Shown: in pieces, positions 1 to 8,923 of the stretch | Layout of the letters: each line of letters opens with the position of its first letter | How positions within the stretch are numbered: position 1 is the first letter of the stretch | Assembly: GCA_023250635.1 (NCBI GenBank) | Contig: JAHFAI010000013.1 | Location: 1 to 44,706, forward strand | Origin: Deltaproteobacteria bacterium | GTDB taxonomy: Bacteria; Bdellovibrionota_B; Oligoflexia; Oligoflexales; Bog-1112 | DNA: 44,706 nucleotides | Reading direction: 5' to 3' | Notes under the pieces: generated by a model | What the model saw: the letters and a program-made list of their open reading frames with translations, nothing else | Told to the model about the DNA's origin: nothing | Databases searched by the model: none | Made by a program: the position numbers and the translations under genes

Positions 1-408
1 GATAATGATCTCGGCCTCCTGTTTTGTTTTACCGTGGCAAGCTGGCAAGAGACGGTGTTGGTTTTTTTCGCTGAGACGAGGAGCAAGCTTACCGGCGACG
101 CAGAGGCTGATTTTTCCTGCGGCAAGATCGGCAAGCACTGCGGGAAAACGAGAGCAGATTCCTGCCACCTGGCAACGCAGGTAGCTTTCTGCCTCGCTAA
201 ACCCAAGAACGGTGACGCAATAATCGAACAAGCTGTGGCAAGCGTGCAGGAGAAACAGCTTGCGTTTCCGCACCTCAGCTATATGGGCAATGACTACGGC
301 ACAGCAGTGTTTTTCTTGTTGGGCTGCGGCTGTGGTTCTCTGCCACAGTTCGAGATCATCAAGTGTAGCAAGTGTCTTGCTCAGATCTTGTATACTGTAG
401 GTTTCCAT
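1..408 (-). CDS. HNH-endonuclease-family protein, N-terminal part (runs off the left edge)
   Basis: Reading the minus strand from an ATG at 408 gives 136 residues with no stop before the window edge, so the gene is partial at its 3' end. A strong Shine-Dalgarno (AGGGGAGG) lies just upstream of the ATG. Residues 41-136 carry the helical pattern AHIAEVRKRKLFL, then LFDYCVTVLGFSEAE, RFPAVLADLAAGKISL and LAPRLSEKN. From family knowledge, this is the N-terminal domain that precedes an HNH nuclease module in a family often present in several copies in deltaproteobacterial and Bdellovibrio-like genomes. The HNH motif itself would lie outside the window, so nuclease activity is inferred. The domain is cysteine-rich for the family, which may be lineage-specific. 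The plus-strand open frame over the same bases is a shadow. Confidence 0.75.
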   Translation of the reverse strand, partial: METYSIQDLSKTLATLDDLELWQRTTAAAQQEKHCCAVVIAHIAEVRKRKLFLLHACHSLFDYCVTVLGFSEAESYLRCQVAGICSRFPAVLADLAAGKISLCVAGKLAPRLSEKNQHRLLPACHGKTKQEAEIII

Positions 409-974
409 AGTACCTCCCCTGTTCTAACTCCAGTATACACGGGTTTTTGCCGCGAAAACCGTTGATGGAGAGGGAAGCGGTGCGAGCAAAAGAGCATTTC
501 GGTCTCGTTTTTTTTAAAAAGCTTCCTCCCTTGCTAAAAACAGCATTGGTTAAGAGGAAAAAAGATGACCCTCCTTGAGGGAAAAACAGGCTGTTTTTTT
601 GCTTGAGCCAACGATTTCGACGAGCCACCTCCTGACCAATGAAGAGTAAGCAGGCAGCGAGTGAGCCCCCTCCGAGGCATCGAGCTCTGAGCAAGGGCTT
701 CGATAAGCCATACCCTGACCTGTGTTTTTTGGGAGAGCTCGTTTTTCGTCCTTCGCTCACCTCTTTGCAAGGGCAGGGGGCTGAGGTGGTGTCAAATTTT
801 ATCCGCTTCGAGCGGATGGAATTTTATGCCACCGTAAGCCTCCTGCCATGCTGGGGGTGGCGAGGAGCGAAATCCACAATTTTGAGGAAGGCTAAAGCGA
901 ATTTGGTGACTTTTCAACATTAATAAAATAAGATGGTGGAGTCTGCCTTTTAAAATTACTTCTTGGAGCTGAAA
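409..974. other. Non-coding stretch with no convincing gene
   Basis: About 560 bases between the start of the HNH-family gene and the lipoprotein gene. It has several homopolymer runs (A and T tracts at about 511-520, 553-559 and 594-600). A short CCCTC-CTT-GAGGG hairpin at about 571-583 is flanked by AAAACAG/CTGTTTT. Open frames on both strands are low-complexity and lack ribosome binding sites or recognisable domains. The region presumably contains both divergent promoters, but no well-matched -35/-10 pair stood out. Confidence 0.4.
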
Positions 975-2312
975 ATGAAAGTGACCTTCGCTATTTACAT
1001 AAGTATGCTCGCAACAGTTTTTATTTCATGCAAAACCACCAAGAGAGACCGCTCCTTATCGGAAGGTGAATTACAATCACCCCCAGCTGCCACCCAATTT
1101 GATGCTCCTATCGAGGGGACTAATCTAGTGGGAAAAGTAGAAGAAATAGATGGTTCATTACAAATGGTAGGCCTTCACGCCTCAAAATCTCCTCCCCCGC
1201 CCCCCACCCTAGGAGACCTTACTCTTACGATGAGCCCCTTGCAAACAGACAGTGGGGGTAGCTATCCGGTGGTTAGTTTCACCAAGCGACCAAGCACTGC
1301 CTATGTAGAATACAAGGTCTGTCAAGGCAGCAACTGCATCGATGACTTCACCAATAGTGATAACCTAGTAATTTTTGATCTTCCCGATCCAAACAAATCA
1401 GCAACTATCTCCTTACGAGCATGCAATGAAAGTAATCTAAGCCCCAGCGTTGAGAGTTGCACACCGTGGAGCAAACCAACAGGAACTTTTGCGCAACTTT
1501 CTGTCACCCCCATGAACAACCAGAAAATGCATGCCCTACTGGTTAAAACCGGAGACACAAAACGAAGCTTAAAATTTAATGGTTTGACCTTCCTGAGCAA
1601 TCGTAAACGTGATGAATCGACAAATTCCAGTGATCCCTCTCTTGATTTAGCGCTTACTGGTTTTGGCAACCATATGCTAGCAGAAGGTTTGGTTGTCAAT
1701 GCGATTGTTAAGGCCAACCAAAGTGCAAAAGCCAGTACGACTTTAAATTTAACCTCTGACGTGTCTGATACCGTGTGCTTTAATCGTGATGATTATAAAG
1801 AGTTAGACTCTGAGAAACAGTGTTATCTTGATCGAAGAATAAGCACCCATCCGATTCTTAAATTAAAAGAAGAACTTTTTTGGAACGATGCGGGGATTTT
1901 GTGTCAATCATGGCCATGCATCGATGTTATTAACTGCGTGTTGAAACTTAATATAGATATTTACCTTGTATTCGCGGGACACAGATGCATTTCAAACTCT
2001 GAGCGTCGTGCAGATATTGGAACTGGCATCGGCATAAGCGTTGCACTTGGTGTAGTCGGTATCGGGGCGACAGTTGCTGGCGCTTACTTGAACGACACGG
2101 GAGATCCAGTTAAAGGTAAAGGACTGATGATTCTTGGCGGAGCATTTTTGGCGGGAGCTGTGGTTGCGGGGACTATCTATGGCCTTAAAGCCGATGGCTA
2201 TATGCTTACCACAGCACCAAGTGTCCAGAAAAAGCTTCTTAACATCATCACCACACAGAATGGTGAACTGGTAAGCGTGCTGCAAAAAATTTTGGTTGAA
2301 ATTAAAAAGTAA
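975..2312 (+). CDS. Lipoprotein with C-terminal glycine-rich membrane hairpin (probable 5' half of a frameshifted gene)
   Basis: The chosen start is ATG 975, six bases after GGAG. The TTG at 963 is less likely. Residues 1-19 form a short lipoprotein signal ending ...FISC, with Cys19 as the likely lipidated residue. Residues about 60-170 form a beta-rich region with paired cysteines (VCQGSNC, RACNESN, ESCTP) that may be a fibronectin-III-like fold. Near the C-terminus two glycine-rich hydrophobic segments (around GVVGIGATVAGAY and GGAFLAGAVVAG) form a probable membrane hairpin of glycine-zipper type. The last 20 residues (NGELVSVLQKILVE) resemble the helix after phosphatase motif I, and the following ORF continues that fold in the +1 frame. 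The ORF therefore probably ends early, at TAA 2310-2312. The function is unknown. Confidence 0.65.
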   Translation: MKVTFAIYISMLATVFISCKTTKRDRSLSEGELQSPPAATQFDAPIEGTNLVGKVEEIDGSLQMVGLHASKSPPPPPTLGDLTLTMSPLQTDSGGSYPVVSFTKRPSTAYVEYKVCQGSNCIDDFTNSDNLVIFDLPDPNKSATISLRACNESNLSPSVESCTPWSKPTGTFAQLSVTPMNNQKMHALLVKTGDTKRSLKFNGLTFLSNRKRDESTNSSDPSLDLALTGFGNHMLAEGLVVNAIVKANQSAKASTTLNLTSDVSDTVCFNRDDYKELDSEKQCYLDRRISTHPILKLKEELFWNDAGILCQSWPCIDVINCVLKLNIDIYLVFAGHRCISNSERRADIGTGIGISVALGVVGIGATVAGAYLNDTGDPVKGKGLMILGGAFLAGAVVAGTIYGLKADGYMLTTAPSVQKKLLNIITTQNGELVSVLQKILVEIKK

Positions 2313-3285
2313 GGATCGCAACAGCGTTGTTGTCTACGAGGAACTAGCTGATATTTACTATTACTCTTCTGGGAACGATTTGAACGCAAAAGATTTTAGC
2401 AAATTTGAGGAAATTCTTGCTCGGACAAGCCCCGGAGTTTCCCAAGGAGTAAAATTTCGCTTTATTGGTGATATGTTAGCTGATCGTGGTGTCAACGATG
2501 CGCTAACCCTTGCCATTTTGAACACTATAAAGACCCACAAGATTCCTTATGAAATACTTCTCTCAAATCACGATGTCTGGTTTCTAATGCACTTTGATGC
2601 CACAAGCGGCTTGAATGCACAAATGATGTCTGATTTTATAACAAAGGACGATGCAATCTCTATTAAGCGTTTTTATCGATTTTTATCCAAAACACCAGAC
2701 TTACGTGAAAAGTTCACTGCTATAATTCGTACGGCTTATTTGCCTCATTTAAAACTTCTATCCTATTCATCTGGACAGAAAGGGGTTTCCCGACTGGCAG
2801 TTTATAGTCACGCACCAATTTCTTTTTCTCTACCTGGGCTTAGAGGTGTGGCCGCTCCGGACGATACTTTGGCTGGTCTGTGGCAATTTTATCACCAGCC
2901 TTCTACAAACTTGCCATTCAAACCTACGGTTGAAAACTTGCCTGGGATGATAGATGAGTTGAATGCAAAATTCCAATCAAGTCTTCAGTTGGGAAAGCCA
3001 CCTTCCTGGAAAGATATTGAGCTTGCTGATCGCGGGCAACCATTGTTTTGCTTTTTTCAGCTTATTTGGCAAAGACCAGGAAAATCAGGATACCCATTCG
3101 ATTTCGAAGATTTTCGGCAGGAATATCCAGAGATCACCTTTGTTCATGGCCACGATATGACATCAGCTGGGCTGCCTAATGTAGAAAATATAGATAACAT
3201 CTTTGGCAAGGGCGGGGCGGAGAATTTTAGGTCTCCGTTCGAGAGCTATAAAATTTTCACTGTTTCTCCCCCCGTCTCCCCCTAA
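2296..3285 (+). pseudogene. PPP-type metallophosphoesterase domain, out of frame with the upstream lipoprotein
   Basis: The frame begins at a TTG with no Shine-Dalgarno, inside the end of the upstream ORF. Conserved phosphoprotein-phosphatase-like motifs are visible, counting from that TTG. GDMLADRG is at 58-65 (motif II-like) and SNHD at 90-93 (motif III-like). YSHAPI and, near the C-terminus, VHGHD supply the later metal-binding histidines. The arrangement GDxxADRGxND followed by ILLSNHD resembles the WipA/WipB-type PPP effectors of Legionella; this is recognised from memory and is tentative. Motif I (GDxHG) is absent here. The matching segment, in the other frame, reads TTQNGE. Removing one A from the run at 2304-2308 joins both ORFs into a 769-residue lipoprotein-phosphatase. 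It could be a pseudogene, a sequencing error, or less likely a programmed shift. Confidence 0.6.
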
Positions 3286-3362
3286 AGGATTAAAGGTAAG
3301 CGCCCCATCAGCAAGGAGGCTACCCAGCAATCAGGATGAGAAAAACTCGTAATGCCCCCGAA

Positions 3363-6008
3363 CTAGGGTGTATAAGTATAGAAGGAGGCTTTATCAGAGA
3401 TGAGCAAAGTTTGACCATCAGGGGCCAAGACGAGATGATAGCCAAAATTGTTAGCGCTTCCCCCGGTATAATTGGAACCACTCTGAGTCCAGGTTGAACC
3501 ACTGCGAGAGAAAAGGTACATCGAGCCGCCGGTACCTTCACCTTCGCCACCTAAGGCTAAGGAATTGCCGTCAGCGCTTAAGGATAGGTGGTATTGGCCT
3601 GACTGCTTAGGTCGAGGGGTGCCACGGATTGGTCCAGCTTGTTGTCCCCAGGTGCTGCCACTGCGTGCAAAGATGAAAAATCCCCCAGTGTAAGTTCCTG
3701 TTTCTGCCGTAAAGGCTAAGGTGTTGCCATCAAAACTCAGGGCCATTCCATCGAAGGCAAATCCTCCTTGATTGGTTGCCCCACCGCTACCAAGCAAACG
3801 AGAACCTTGGGCAGTCCATTTGCCATTTACCAGGGTATAAATAGAAACTCCCACATTGGAAGAACCCACGGCAAGAGTCGTTCCGTTCCCACTCAGAGCA
3901 AGGGAAGAGCCAAACCCTGAACCGGCAACAGGAGAATCCAACGTTTGTGTTTTACTCCACTTTGTTCCACTTCTCGTCCAAATTTGAACTACGCCAGCAT
4001 TCTGCTTGTACGCAGGTGCACCAAATACGGCGGTATTTCCGTCCAGTGCAAGATCAAAACCTTGGGCGAAATTTACCGATGCATCGCCAACATAAGTCGC
4101 TGTGTAGTATCCGGAGGTGAATTGATATTCTTGGGTCCAGGTCGTGCCTGAGCGAGTGAAAGACCAGGCCCATTCTGGACTGGCAAATACGCAAGTATTA
4201 CCATCGGCACTAAGCCGAAGGCTTTTACCTTGAGCACCAAGGTAGCCTTTACCCGCCCCAATAAAATTAGCTTGCTGGCTCCAGGAGTTACCGCTGCGGG
4301 TGAGAATATAAATTCTCCCGACGGGACTATTTTGATCAATATATCCCAGCGCTGCGGTGTTTCCATCAGCACTTATGGCCACCGGTCCTGCTTCTTGAAA
4401 GGCCCCCGTAATCTTTGTTTGACCTTGTGAGCTACTGGGAAGTCCGGTCGCGTTGACTGTGAAATTCGTGGCGGAAGTATAACTGCTTCCATCGGCAAGC
4501 TTGATGGTGGCGGCAAGCCCTGAGGAGAGCCCTGTGCCAACTACCGCAACCAATTTTGAGCTGCTTTTGGTCACAATAACCCCCGCAGCTCCTCCCACCG
4601 TCACTGAGCTAGCGGTGGAAAAATCAAAGCCAGTAAACGTGACTACCGTACCAGGCCATCCACTGGATGGAGACATGGACATGGCCCCTAGTGCGCTACA
4701 GGTTATGGAAATCGTATTAACGTTGGCTGAAGCGATGGTTCCTGTCCCTCCAGCGACACTACATAAAAATCCGCTAGGTTGGCTTAGAACCTTAACCCCA
4801 TAGGTATCCTCGGGCGAGAGAGCAGTGCCAAAGGTAAAGTTTGTAGCTTTCGCCCTCACCGTGAGAGTGTCTTCATCGTTATTTTGGAGGATAACGCTCC
4901 CCGCCCCCAAGCCACTGATTGTGCCGCCGATGGTATATTGAGGGATACAAGTCAGTGCAACGTTAGTTATATTACTCGAAGCCACCTTTCCCGAGCCGTT
5001 GCTAAGCGTACAAAGAGAGCCGGAGGCTTGGCTGAGGATGCTTACCGTATAGCTTTCTCCAGAGCTAAGGCCCTTGAGAAAGGTGAATTTTTCTGCCCCT
5101 GAGCTAATCGTTAGATTATCCTGAGCATTATTTTGCAAGACCAAACCCGAGCCATTTAAACCGCTTATGGTTCCCCCCACGGTATAGGTGCGGGGAGCGG
5201 TGCTATTAGTCACTGTTGCGACGGTTTTAGCAGCCGCATTGGTGACCTCTTGTGTCGCCGTAGCGACGGTTTTAGTAGCCGCATTGGTGACCTCTTGTGT
5301 CGCCGTAGCGACAGGGCTGGCAATGGCGGAGACTGTAGAGTTAGCCGCATTGGTGACCTCTTGTGTCGCCGTAGCGACGGGGCTGGCGATGGCGGAGACT
5401 GTAGAGGCAGCCGCATTGGTGAGCTCTTGTGTCACCGTAGTGACGGGGCTGGTTACGGTAGCAATCGTAGTGGAAGCAGCAGTGGCCACCTTTTGGGTGA
5501 CCGCCGCAACCGGAGTGGTAAGGGTGGAAAGGCCAGCAGAGGCCGACGAGGTAAGGTTTTGCGCGGCGGAGGTTACGGGTGAGATCACGGGGGCAGCAAC
5601 GGCGGAGATCTTGGAGACAGTCGCATTGGTGACATCCTGAGTAGCCGTTAGTACGGGAGTAGTAACAGCAGACACCGTAGAGACAGCCGCAGTGGTGAGC
5701 TCTTGGGTAGCTGTTATCACGGGGAAAGCAATGTTGGATACCGTAGAGGTAACCGTACCTACTACCTCATTAGTAAAGGTTGAAGCTTCGGTCTTTACCT
5801 GATCAACGGGCTTACTCCCGCTTTCTCCGCAGTTAATTCCTAAGAAGAGCCAAGCCAGCAGAGACAAGGAAAGAGGGAGCGGTATAACGTTGGAGTTTTT
5901 CTGGGCGAGGGATTGTTTGTGGTTTTTTCTATGTCCAAAACCCACGTAATATCCTGTGTTACTTAATAGTAGTTGGCAAAGTGACTGAGTAGTCACGTTT
6001 TTTTGCAT
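3363..6008 (-). CDS. Mosaic surface lipoprotein: helical repeats, GGTISGL repeats, IPT domain, beta-propeller-like repeats
   Basis: The 881-residue protein starts at ATG 6008, behind AGGAGGA. It has a long positively charged N-region, then a hydrophobic segment ending LGINC, so Cys60 is a possible lipidation site. The -1 Asn is atypical. Residues about 75-270 are tandem units rich in Ala/Thr/Val/Ser (variants of ATQEVTNAA...TVSAIASPV). Two GGTISGL-type repeats follow at about 274 and 357 (ILQNN or VLQNN, then LT, a Phe-rich strand and TC). An IPT/TIG-like domain (SPSSGWPGTVVTFTGFDFS) lies at about 440-520. The rest repeats units of the form SADGNT...GSP...RSGxTW, suggesting an FG-GAP-like beta-propeller. 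The family theme is extracellular adhesion or display; the ligand is unknown. It converges on the phosphatase ORF. Confidence 0.8.
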   Translation of the reverse strand: MQKNVTTQSLCQLLLSNTGYYVGFGHRKNHKQSLAQKNSNVIPLPLSLSLLAWLFLGINCGESGSKPVDQVKTEASTFTNEVVGTVTSTVSNIAFPVITATQELTTAAVSTVSAVTTPVLTATQDVTNATVSKISAVAAPVISPVTSAAQNLTSSASAGLSTLTTPVAAVTQKVATAASTTIATVTSPVTTVTQELTNAAASTVSAIASPVATATQEVTNAANSTVSAIASPVATATQEVTNAATKTVATATQEVTNAAAKTVATVTNSTAPRTYTVGGTISGLNGSGLVLQNNAQDNLTISSGAEKFTFLKGLSSGESYTVSILSQASGSLCTLSNGSGKVASSNITNVALTCIPQYTIGGTISGLGAGSVILQNNDEDTLTVRAKATNFTFGTALSPEDTYGVKVLSQPSGFLCSVAGGTGTIASANVNTISITCSALGAMSMSPSSGWPGTVVTFTGFDFSTASSVTVGGAAGVIVTKSSSKLVAVVGTGLSSGLAATIKLADGSSYTSATNFTVNATGLPSSSQGQTKITGAFQEAGPVAISADGNTAALGYIDQNSPVGRIYILTRSGNSWSQQANFIGAGKGYLGAQGKSLRLSADGNTCVFASPEWAWSFTRSGTTWTQEYQFTSGYYTATYVGDASVNFAQGFDLALDGNTAVFGAPAYKQNAGVVQIWTRSGTKWSKTQTLDSPVAGSGFGSSLALSGNGTTLAVGSSNVGVSIYTLVNGKWTAQGSRLLGSGGATNQGGFAFDGMALSFDGNTLAFTAETGTYTGGFFIFARSGSTWGQQAGPIRGTPRPKQSGQYHLSLSADGNSLALGGEGEGTGGSMYLFSRSGSTWTQSGSNYTGGSANNFGYHLVLAPDGQTLLISDKASFYTYTP
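5221..5442. repeat. In-frame tandem DNA repeats inside the surface lipoprotein gene
   Basis: Two nearly identical 45-base units (5221-5265 and 5266-5310) are followed by two 66-base units (5311-5376 and 5377-5442). They share the core GCATTGGTGACCTCTTG in the first three units. Both lengths are multiples of three, so changes in copy number keep the frame. More degenerate units continue to about 5760. The near-identity of the first units suggests recent slippage or recombination. Confidence 0.85.
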
Positions 6009-6084
6009 TTCCTCCTAGCTTATCGGCAAAATTTTTTTGAAATTTAGTTGTGTTACAGACTTGTCAAATTTTCGTGTAGTCGAG

Positions 6085-7218
6085 CTAATATCCTCTACTC
6101 AGTAAGCTAAAAGCCAATTGTTCCAAATGAAGTCGGGCAGGAGATTCAGCAAAGGCTAGCCGCAAACTTTGTACTGCCTGTTCGGTATAAATGCTTGCTC
6201 GTTGCAGGGTGGCTTCGCTCGTTTGATATGTCGTCACTAAACCGACAATATAAGCAGCCTGCACATTGCCAATCAGATCCTGGTCAATTATCGCTGCTAC
6301 TTCGTTAAGCTCTTGGCTAGTGGCTTTTTCCTTAAGCAACAAGAGAGGCAGGGTAAGCTTGCCCTCGCGCAGGTCGGTGAGCAATTGCTTGCCGAGGTCG
6401 TCGGCATCAGCGCGATAATCGAGGGCATCATCAACCAGCTGAAAAGCCAGGCCAAGGTTTAAGCCAAAGTGCTCCAAGGCGTTTTTTTGCTCTTCTCCCC
6501 GATTAGCCAAAATACCCGCAGAACGGCAAATAACTCCGATCAGAGCAGCAGTTTTCGCAGTTAAAATACTAAAGTAGGTTTCAAGTGCAATGTCGAAGTG
6601 ACGAATGTTCTCGAGCTGGAGGAGCTCCCCCTCGCTCATGGTGCGAATAGCCTCGGCATAGCGACGGACTATTTCGAGTTTCTCCGTACGCGCCATCAGT
6701 TCGCTGGCGGTGGCATAGAACAAATCCCCGACGAGGACGGCGCTTTCATCCCCCCACAGATGGTTAACCGTGGGTTTATTGCGGCGCTTGGGGCTGTTGT
6801 CGATTACGTCGTCGTGGAGCAAACTAGCGGTATGAACCAACTCACAGACCCCCGCCATGGGCAGGAGATGCTCGCCCTCGTAGCCCAGCAGGCGGCAGCT
6901 GAGCAAAAAGAGTGCTGGGCGAATAAATTTGCCGCCTTCTTGAAAAAAAGTCCTGCAAATCTCTTTGCTTGTGGTTGAACTCTGGGGAATATAGCTGGGG
7001 AGCTGCTTACGTAACTCTTCGAGGGTCGCAAAGATCGGGGCTATGGCCTCGGCAAATTGCTGCTCTTGGTGCTCATGGGCTAAGGGATTAAGCTCGATGG
7101 GGAGGGTCAAAGCAGAAATTCCTAATGTATAGGCAGAAATAGCGATCTGTTCTGCCTCTTGCAGAACGAAAAACCCCAGAGTAAGCCTTGCGCTTGTTTT
7201 AGTCAAATTCTGCTGCAA
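6085..7218 (-). CDS. Polyprenyl diphosphate synthase (trans-isoprenyl, long-chain type)
   Basis: This enzyme condenses isopentenyl diphosphate onto an allylic diphosphate, probably to make the long quinone side chain. The first aspartate-rich motif is DDVID at 136-140 (LLHDDVID...KRR), and the second is DDALD at 263-267 (FQLVDDALDY). GGKFIRP at 95-101 and GDLFY at 164-168 are also typical. A small residue (Ala131) five positions before the first motif fits the long-chain product class. The product length itself is an inference. The annotated start is TTG 7218 (377 residues), longer than usual for the family. An alternative TTG at 7110 behind TAGGA would give 341 residues, nearer the usual size. 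It is divergent from the DUF6178 gene, and the two share about 190 bases of upstream DNA. Confidence 0.88.
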   Translation of the reverse strand: MQQNLTKTSARLTLGFFVLQEAEQIAISAYTLGISALTLPIELNPLAHEHQEQQFAEAIAPIFATLEELRKQLPSYIPQSSTTSKEICRTFFQEGGKFIRPALFLLSCRLLGYEGEHLLPMAGVCELVHTASLLHDDVIDNSPKRRNKPTVNHLWGDESAVLVGDLFYATASELMARTEKLEIVRRYAEAIRTMSEGELLQLENIRHFDIALETYFSILTAKTAALIGVICRSAGILANRGEEQKNALEHFGLNLGLAFQLVDDALDYRADADDLGKQLLTDLREGKLTLPLLLLKEKATSQELNEVAAIIDQDLIGNVQAAYIVGLVTTYQTSEATLQRASIYTEQAVQSLRLAFAESPARLHLEQLAFSLLSRGY

Positions 7219-7411
7219 GTTCTGATTATTTTGTTCCTATTTATAAAATAAGCTGCTAGTGGAGTTAGACTTGCCATAAAACGGCTTTTTAAGTACTATC
7301 ATTCCTTTTCCCAACTGTTTTAACCCAGCTTATTGGTAATAATTTTGAAAAACAGCCTGTTCTTGCGTTTTTTGGCAAAGCAGGAAAGAGAGTTTATTAT
7401 TTGGGGGCATT

Positions 7412-8866
7412 GTGTCAATTACGCTATCTTCTGCCGAAAGTGCCAAAAAAGTCTATGAATCAGGTTATCAGGGTTTTTTGTTAGCCCCACGGAGCTCTCG
7501 AGAGCAGCTCCCGTTCAGCCTCGCCCGGGTGGATTTTCCAAAGCTTCTCGCTCATCCCCAGCATCGTCGTCTGATCCGGGCCTTACCCCCACAAATGCTC
7601 TATTACAGCTTGCTTGCTCAAGGAGTGGAAGACTGTCTCGAAGTGCTGCCCCATATAAGCACGGAGCAGTTTATCCGCATTTGCGACTACGATGTCTGGC
7701 ATGAAGATCGGCTGGTGGCTAAGCGTCTCTTTACCTGGCTTGGTTTCTATCGGGAATGCTCGCCCAAGCAAATGTTTACGCGCTTTCGCAGTCTCGACGA
7801 AGAATACCAATTAGCGGTATTGACCCCGCATGTTCGCGTTTACACTCCCGAAGAATACGAGAAAATGACCGATGTACAGCAGGATAGTCTGTATCGCTTT
7901 CCTCGTGATGCGCTCTTTTATGAAATCACTTCGACCGACCAGGATATCCATACGGGGATCGAGAGTTTGATTGATGCCGCCATGGCTGAAGATATGAATT
8001 ATGCTATTTCTGCCCTTTCCCATGCTTCTTATCAGTTGCTGGGTGAAGCAGATGAGCTGCTCAAGCAATTCCGTCGTGCTCGCCTCGAAGAAGATGGCTT
8101 TGTCACCTATGAAGAAAGCATGGATCTCTTCATTCCCCAGGGCTGGTCGGAGCTGGTGGCTGATTGGCAGATGCCCTCCCCCGCAGGAGCTGTGGGTAGC
8201 GATGAGGGGAGCATGGCAAGCGCGGCAGGCAAGCAGGGTGAGGCGTTTTTCTTAAAGCAGGTGCTTGCCCATGGGGTGAGTTCCGGCTGGTCCGGAGAAA
8301 CCCTAACGAATATCCATCGAGGTTTTTTGTATTTGAGCAATGCTCTATGCACGGCCTGTAGGATTGAAAGTGACGATCTTAATGGACTTCAGCGCTTACT
8401 GCTTCACACCCAAGGTTTGGTCGCCGTAGCACTCGAGGTGTTGAGTCAGGGTGAGCTAGGGAGAGCAAGCAAAATTTTGCGGGAGGAATCCCCCCAGCGC
8501 TTGTTTCGCGGTGTTTTACAATTGTTGGCTAGCCTCCAGCTTGAAGTTATTGCGTCTTTAAAAGCAGCAGAAATTCCTGGGGCCGAAAAGATAGAGAAAT
8601 TCTCTAAGCTTCATAAACAGGGAGCCTTGCTTGATTTTCTCGATCGCGAGTGTCTGCATGTCCTCGGCTTTGCCGAAGTAGAACTACTGAAGGGCTTATT
8701 TAATCGCTTGCCCCTGGTGCCGGTGGGTGTAGATCCAAGTCCTCAGGGTGTGCATCAGCGGATAGTTTTTGCCCCTGTGCAAAGCCGGGCTGATTTGTTG
8801 AGCCTCGGTAGACAGATTGAAGCCTTCCTTGAAAGGGTGCGGCGCGGGGATTTTACGAAGAAGTAA
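7412..8866 (+). CDS. DUF6178-family protein
   Basis: A soluble 484-residue protein of unknown function. The GTG start at 7412 sits behind TTGGGGGC. It resembles the DUF6178 family found mainly in deltaproteobacterial genomes: LPPQMLYYSLLAQG near residue 60, then ICDYDVWHEDRL, FYEITSTDQDIHTGIESLIDAAMAED, and EESMDLFIP. There is no signal peptide and no transmembrane segment. It is largely helical. It is followed 57 bases later by a small co-directional gene, with a strong Shine-Dalgarno, and then a PAP2 phosphatase, so the three may form an operon. The family assignment is from memory of its motifs and is fairly but not fully secure. No biochemical role is claimed. Confidence 0.72.
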   Translation: MSITLSSAESAKKVYESGYQGFLLAPRSSREQLPFSLARVDFPKLLAHPQHRRLIRALPPQMLYYSLLAQGVEDCLEVLPHISTEQFIRICDYDVWHEDRLVAKRLFTWLGFYRECSPKQMFTRFRSLDEEYQLAVLTPHVRVYTPEEYEKMTDVQQDSLYRFPRDALFYEITSTDQDIHTGIESLIDAAMAEDMNYAISALSHASYQLLGEADELLKQFRRARLEEDGFVTYEESMDLFIPQGWSELVADWQMPSPAGAVGSDEGSMASAAGKQGEAFFLKQVLAHGVSSGWSGETLTNIHRGFLYLSNALCTACRIESDDLNGLQRLLLHTQGLVAVALEVLSQGELGRASKILREESPQRLFRGVLQLLASLQLEVIASLKAAEIPGAEKIEKFSKLHKQGALLDFLDRECLHVLGFAEVELLKGLFNRLPLVPVGVDPSPQGVHQRIVFAPVQSRADLLSLGRQIEAFLERVRRGDFTKK

Positions 8867-8923
8867 ACAGCGATCGTATTTATGCAACAACGCCAGCGAT
8901 AACCATAAAAAAAGGAGGCTAGA

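Noticed and set aside
34-465. Plus-strand open frame of 143 residues at the left end
   Set aside because: It is antisense to the HNH-family gene, which has a strong ribosome site and recognisable domain; this frame is low-complexity and unrecognisable.
359-923. Several open frames on both strands in the 409-974 gap
   Set aside because: They lack ribosome sites and domains and arise from homopolymer-rich sequence.
2304-2312. Programmed ribosomal frameshift at AAA-AAG-TAA
   Set aside because: It is not a classic slippery site of the prfB or -1 type and no downstream structure was seen; an indel is simpler, although not excluded.
5221-5442. CRISPR-like regular repeats
   Set aside because: Units are directly abutting, multiples of three and in frame; no unique spacers and no cas genes.
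5188-5640. Plus-strand repetitive frames antisense to the surface lipoprotein
   Set aside because: They mirror the tandem repeats of the real gene; the minus-strand frame has the signal, domains and ribosome site.
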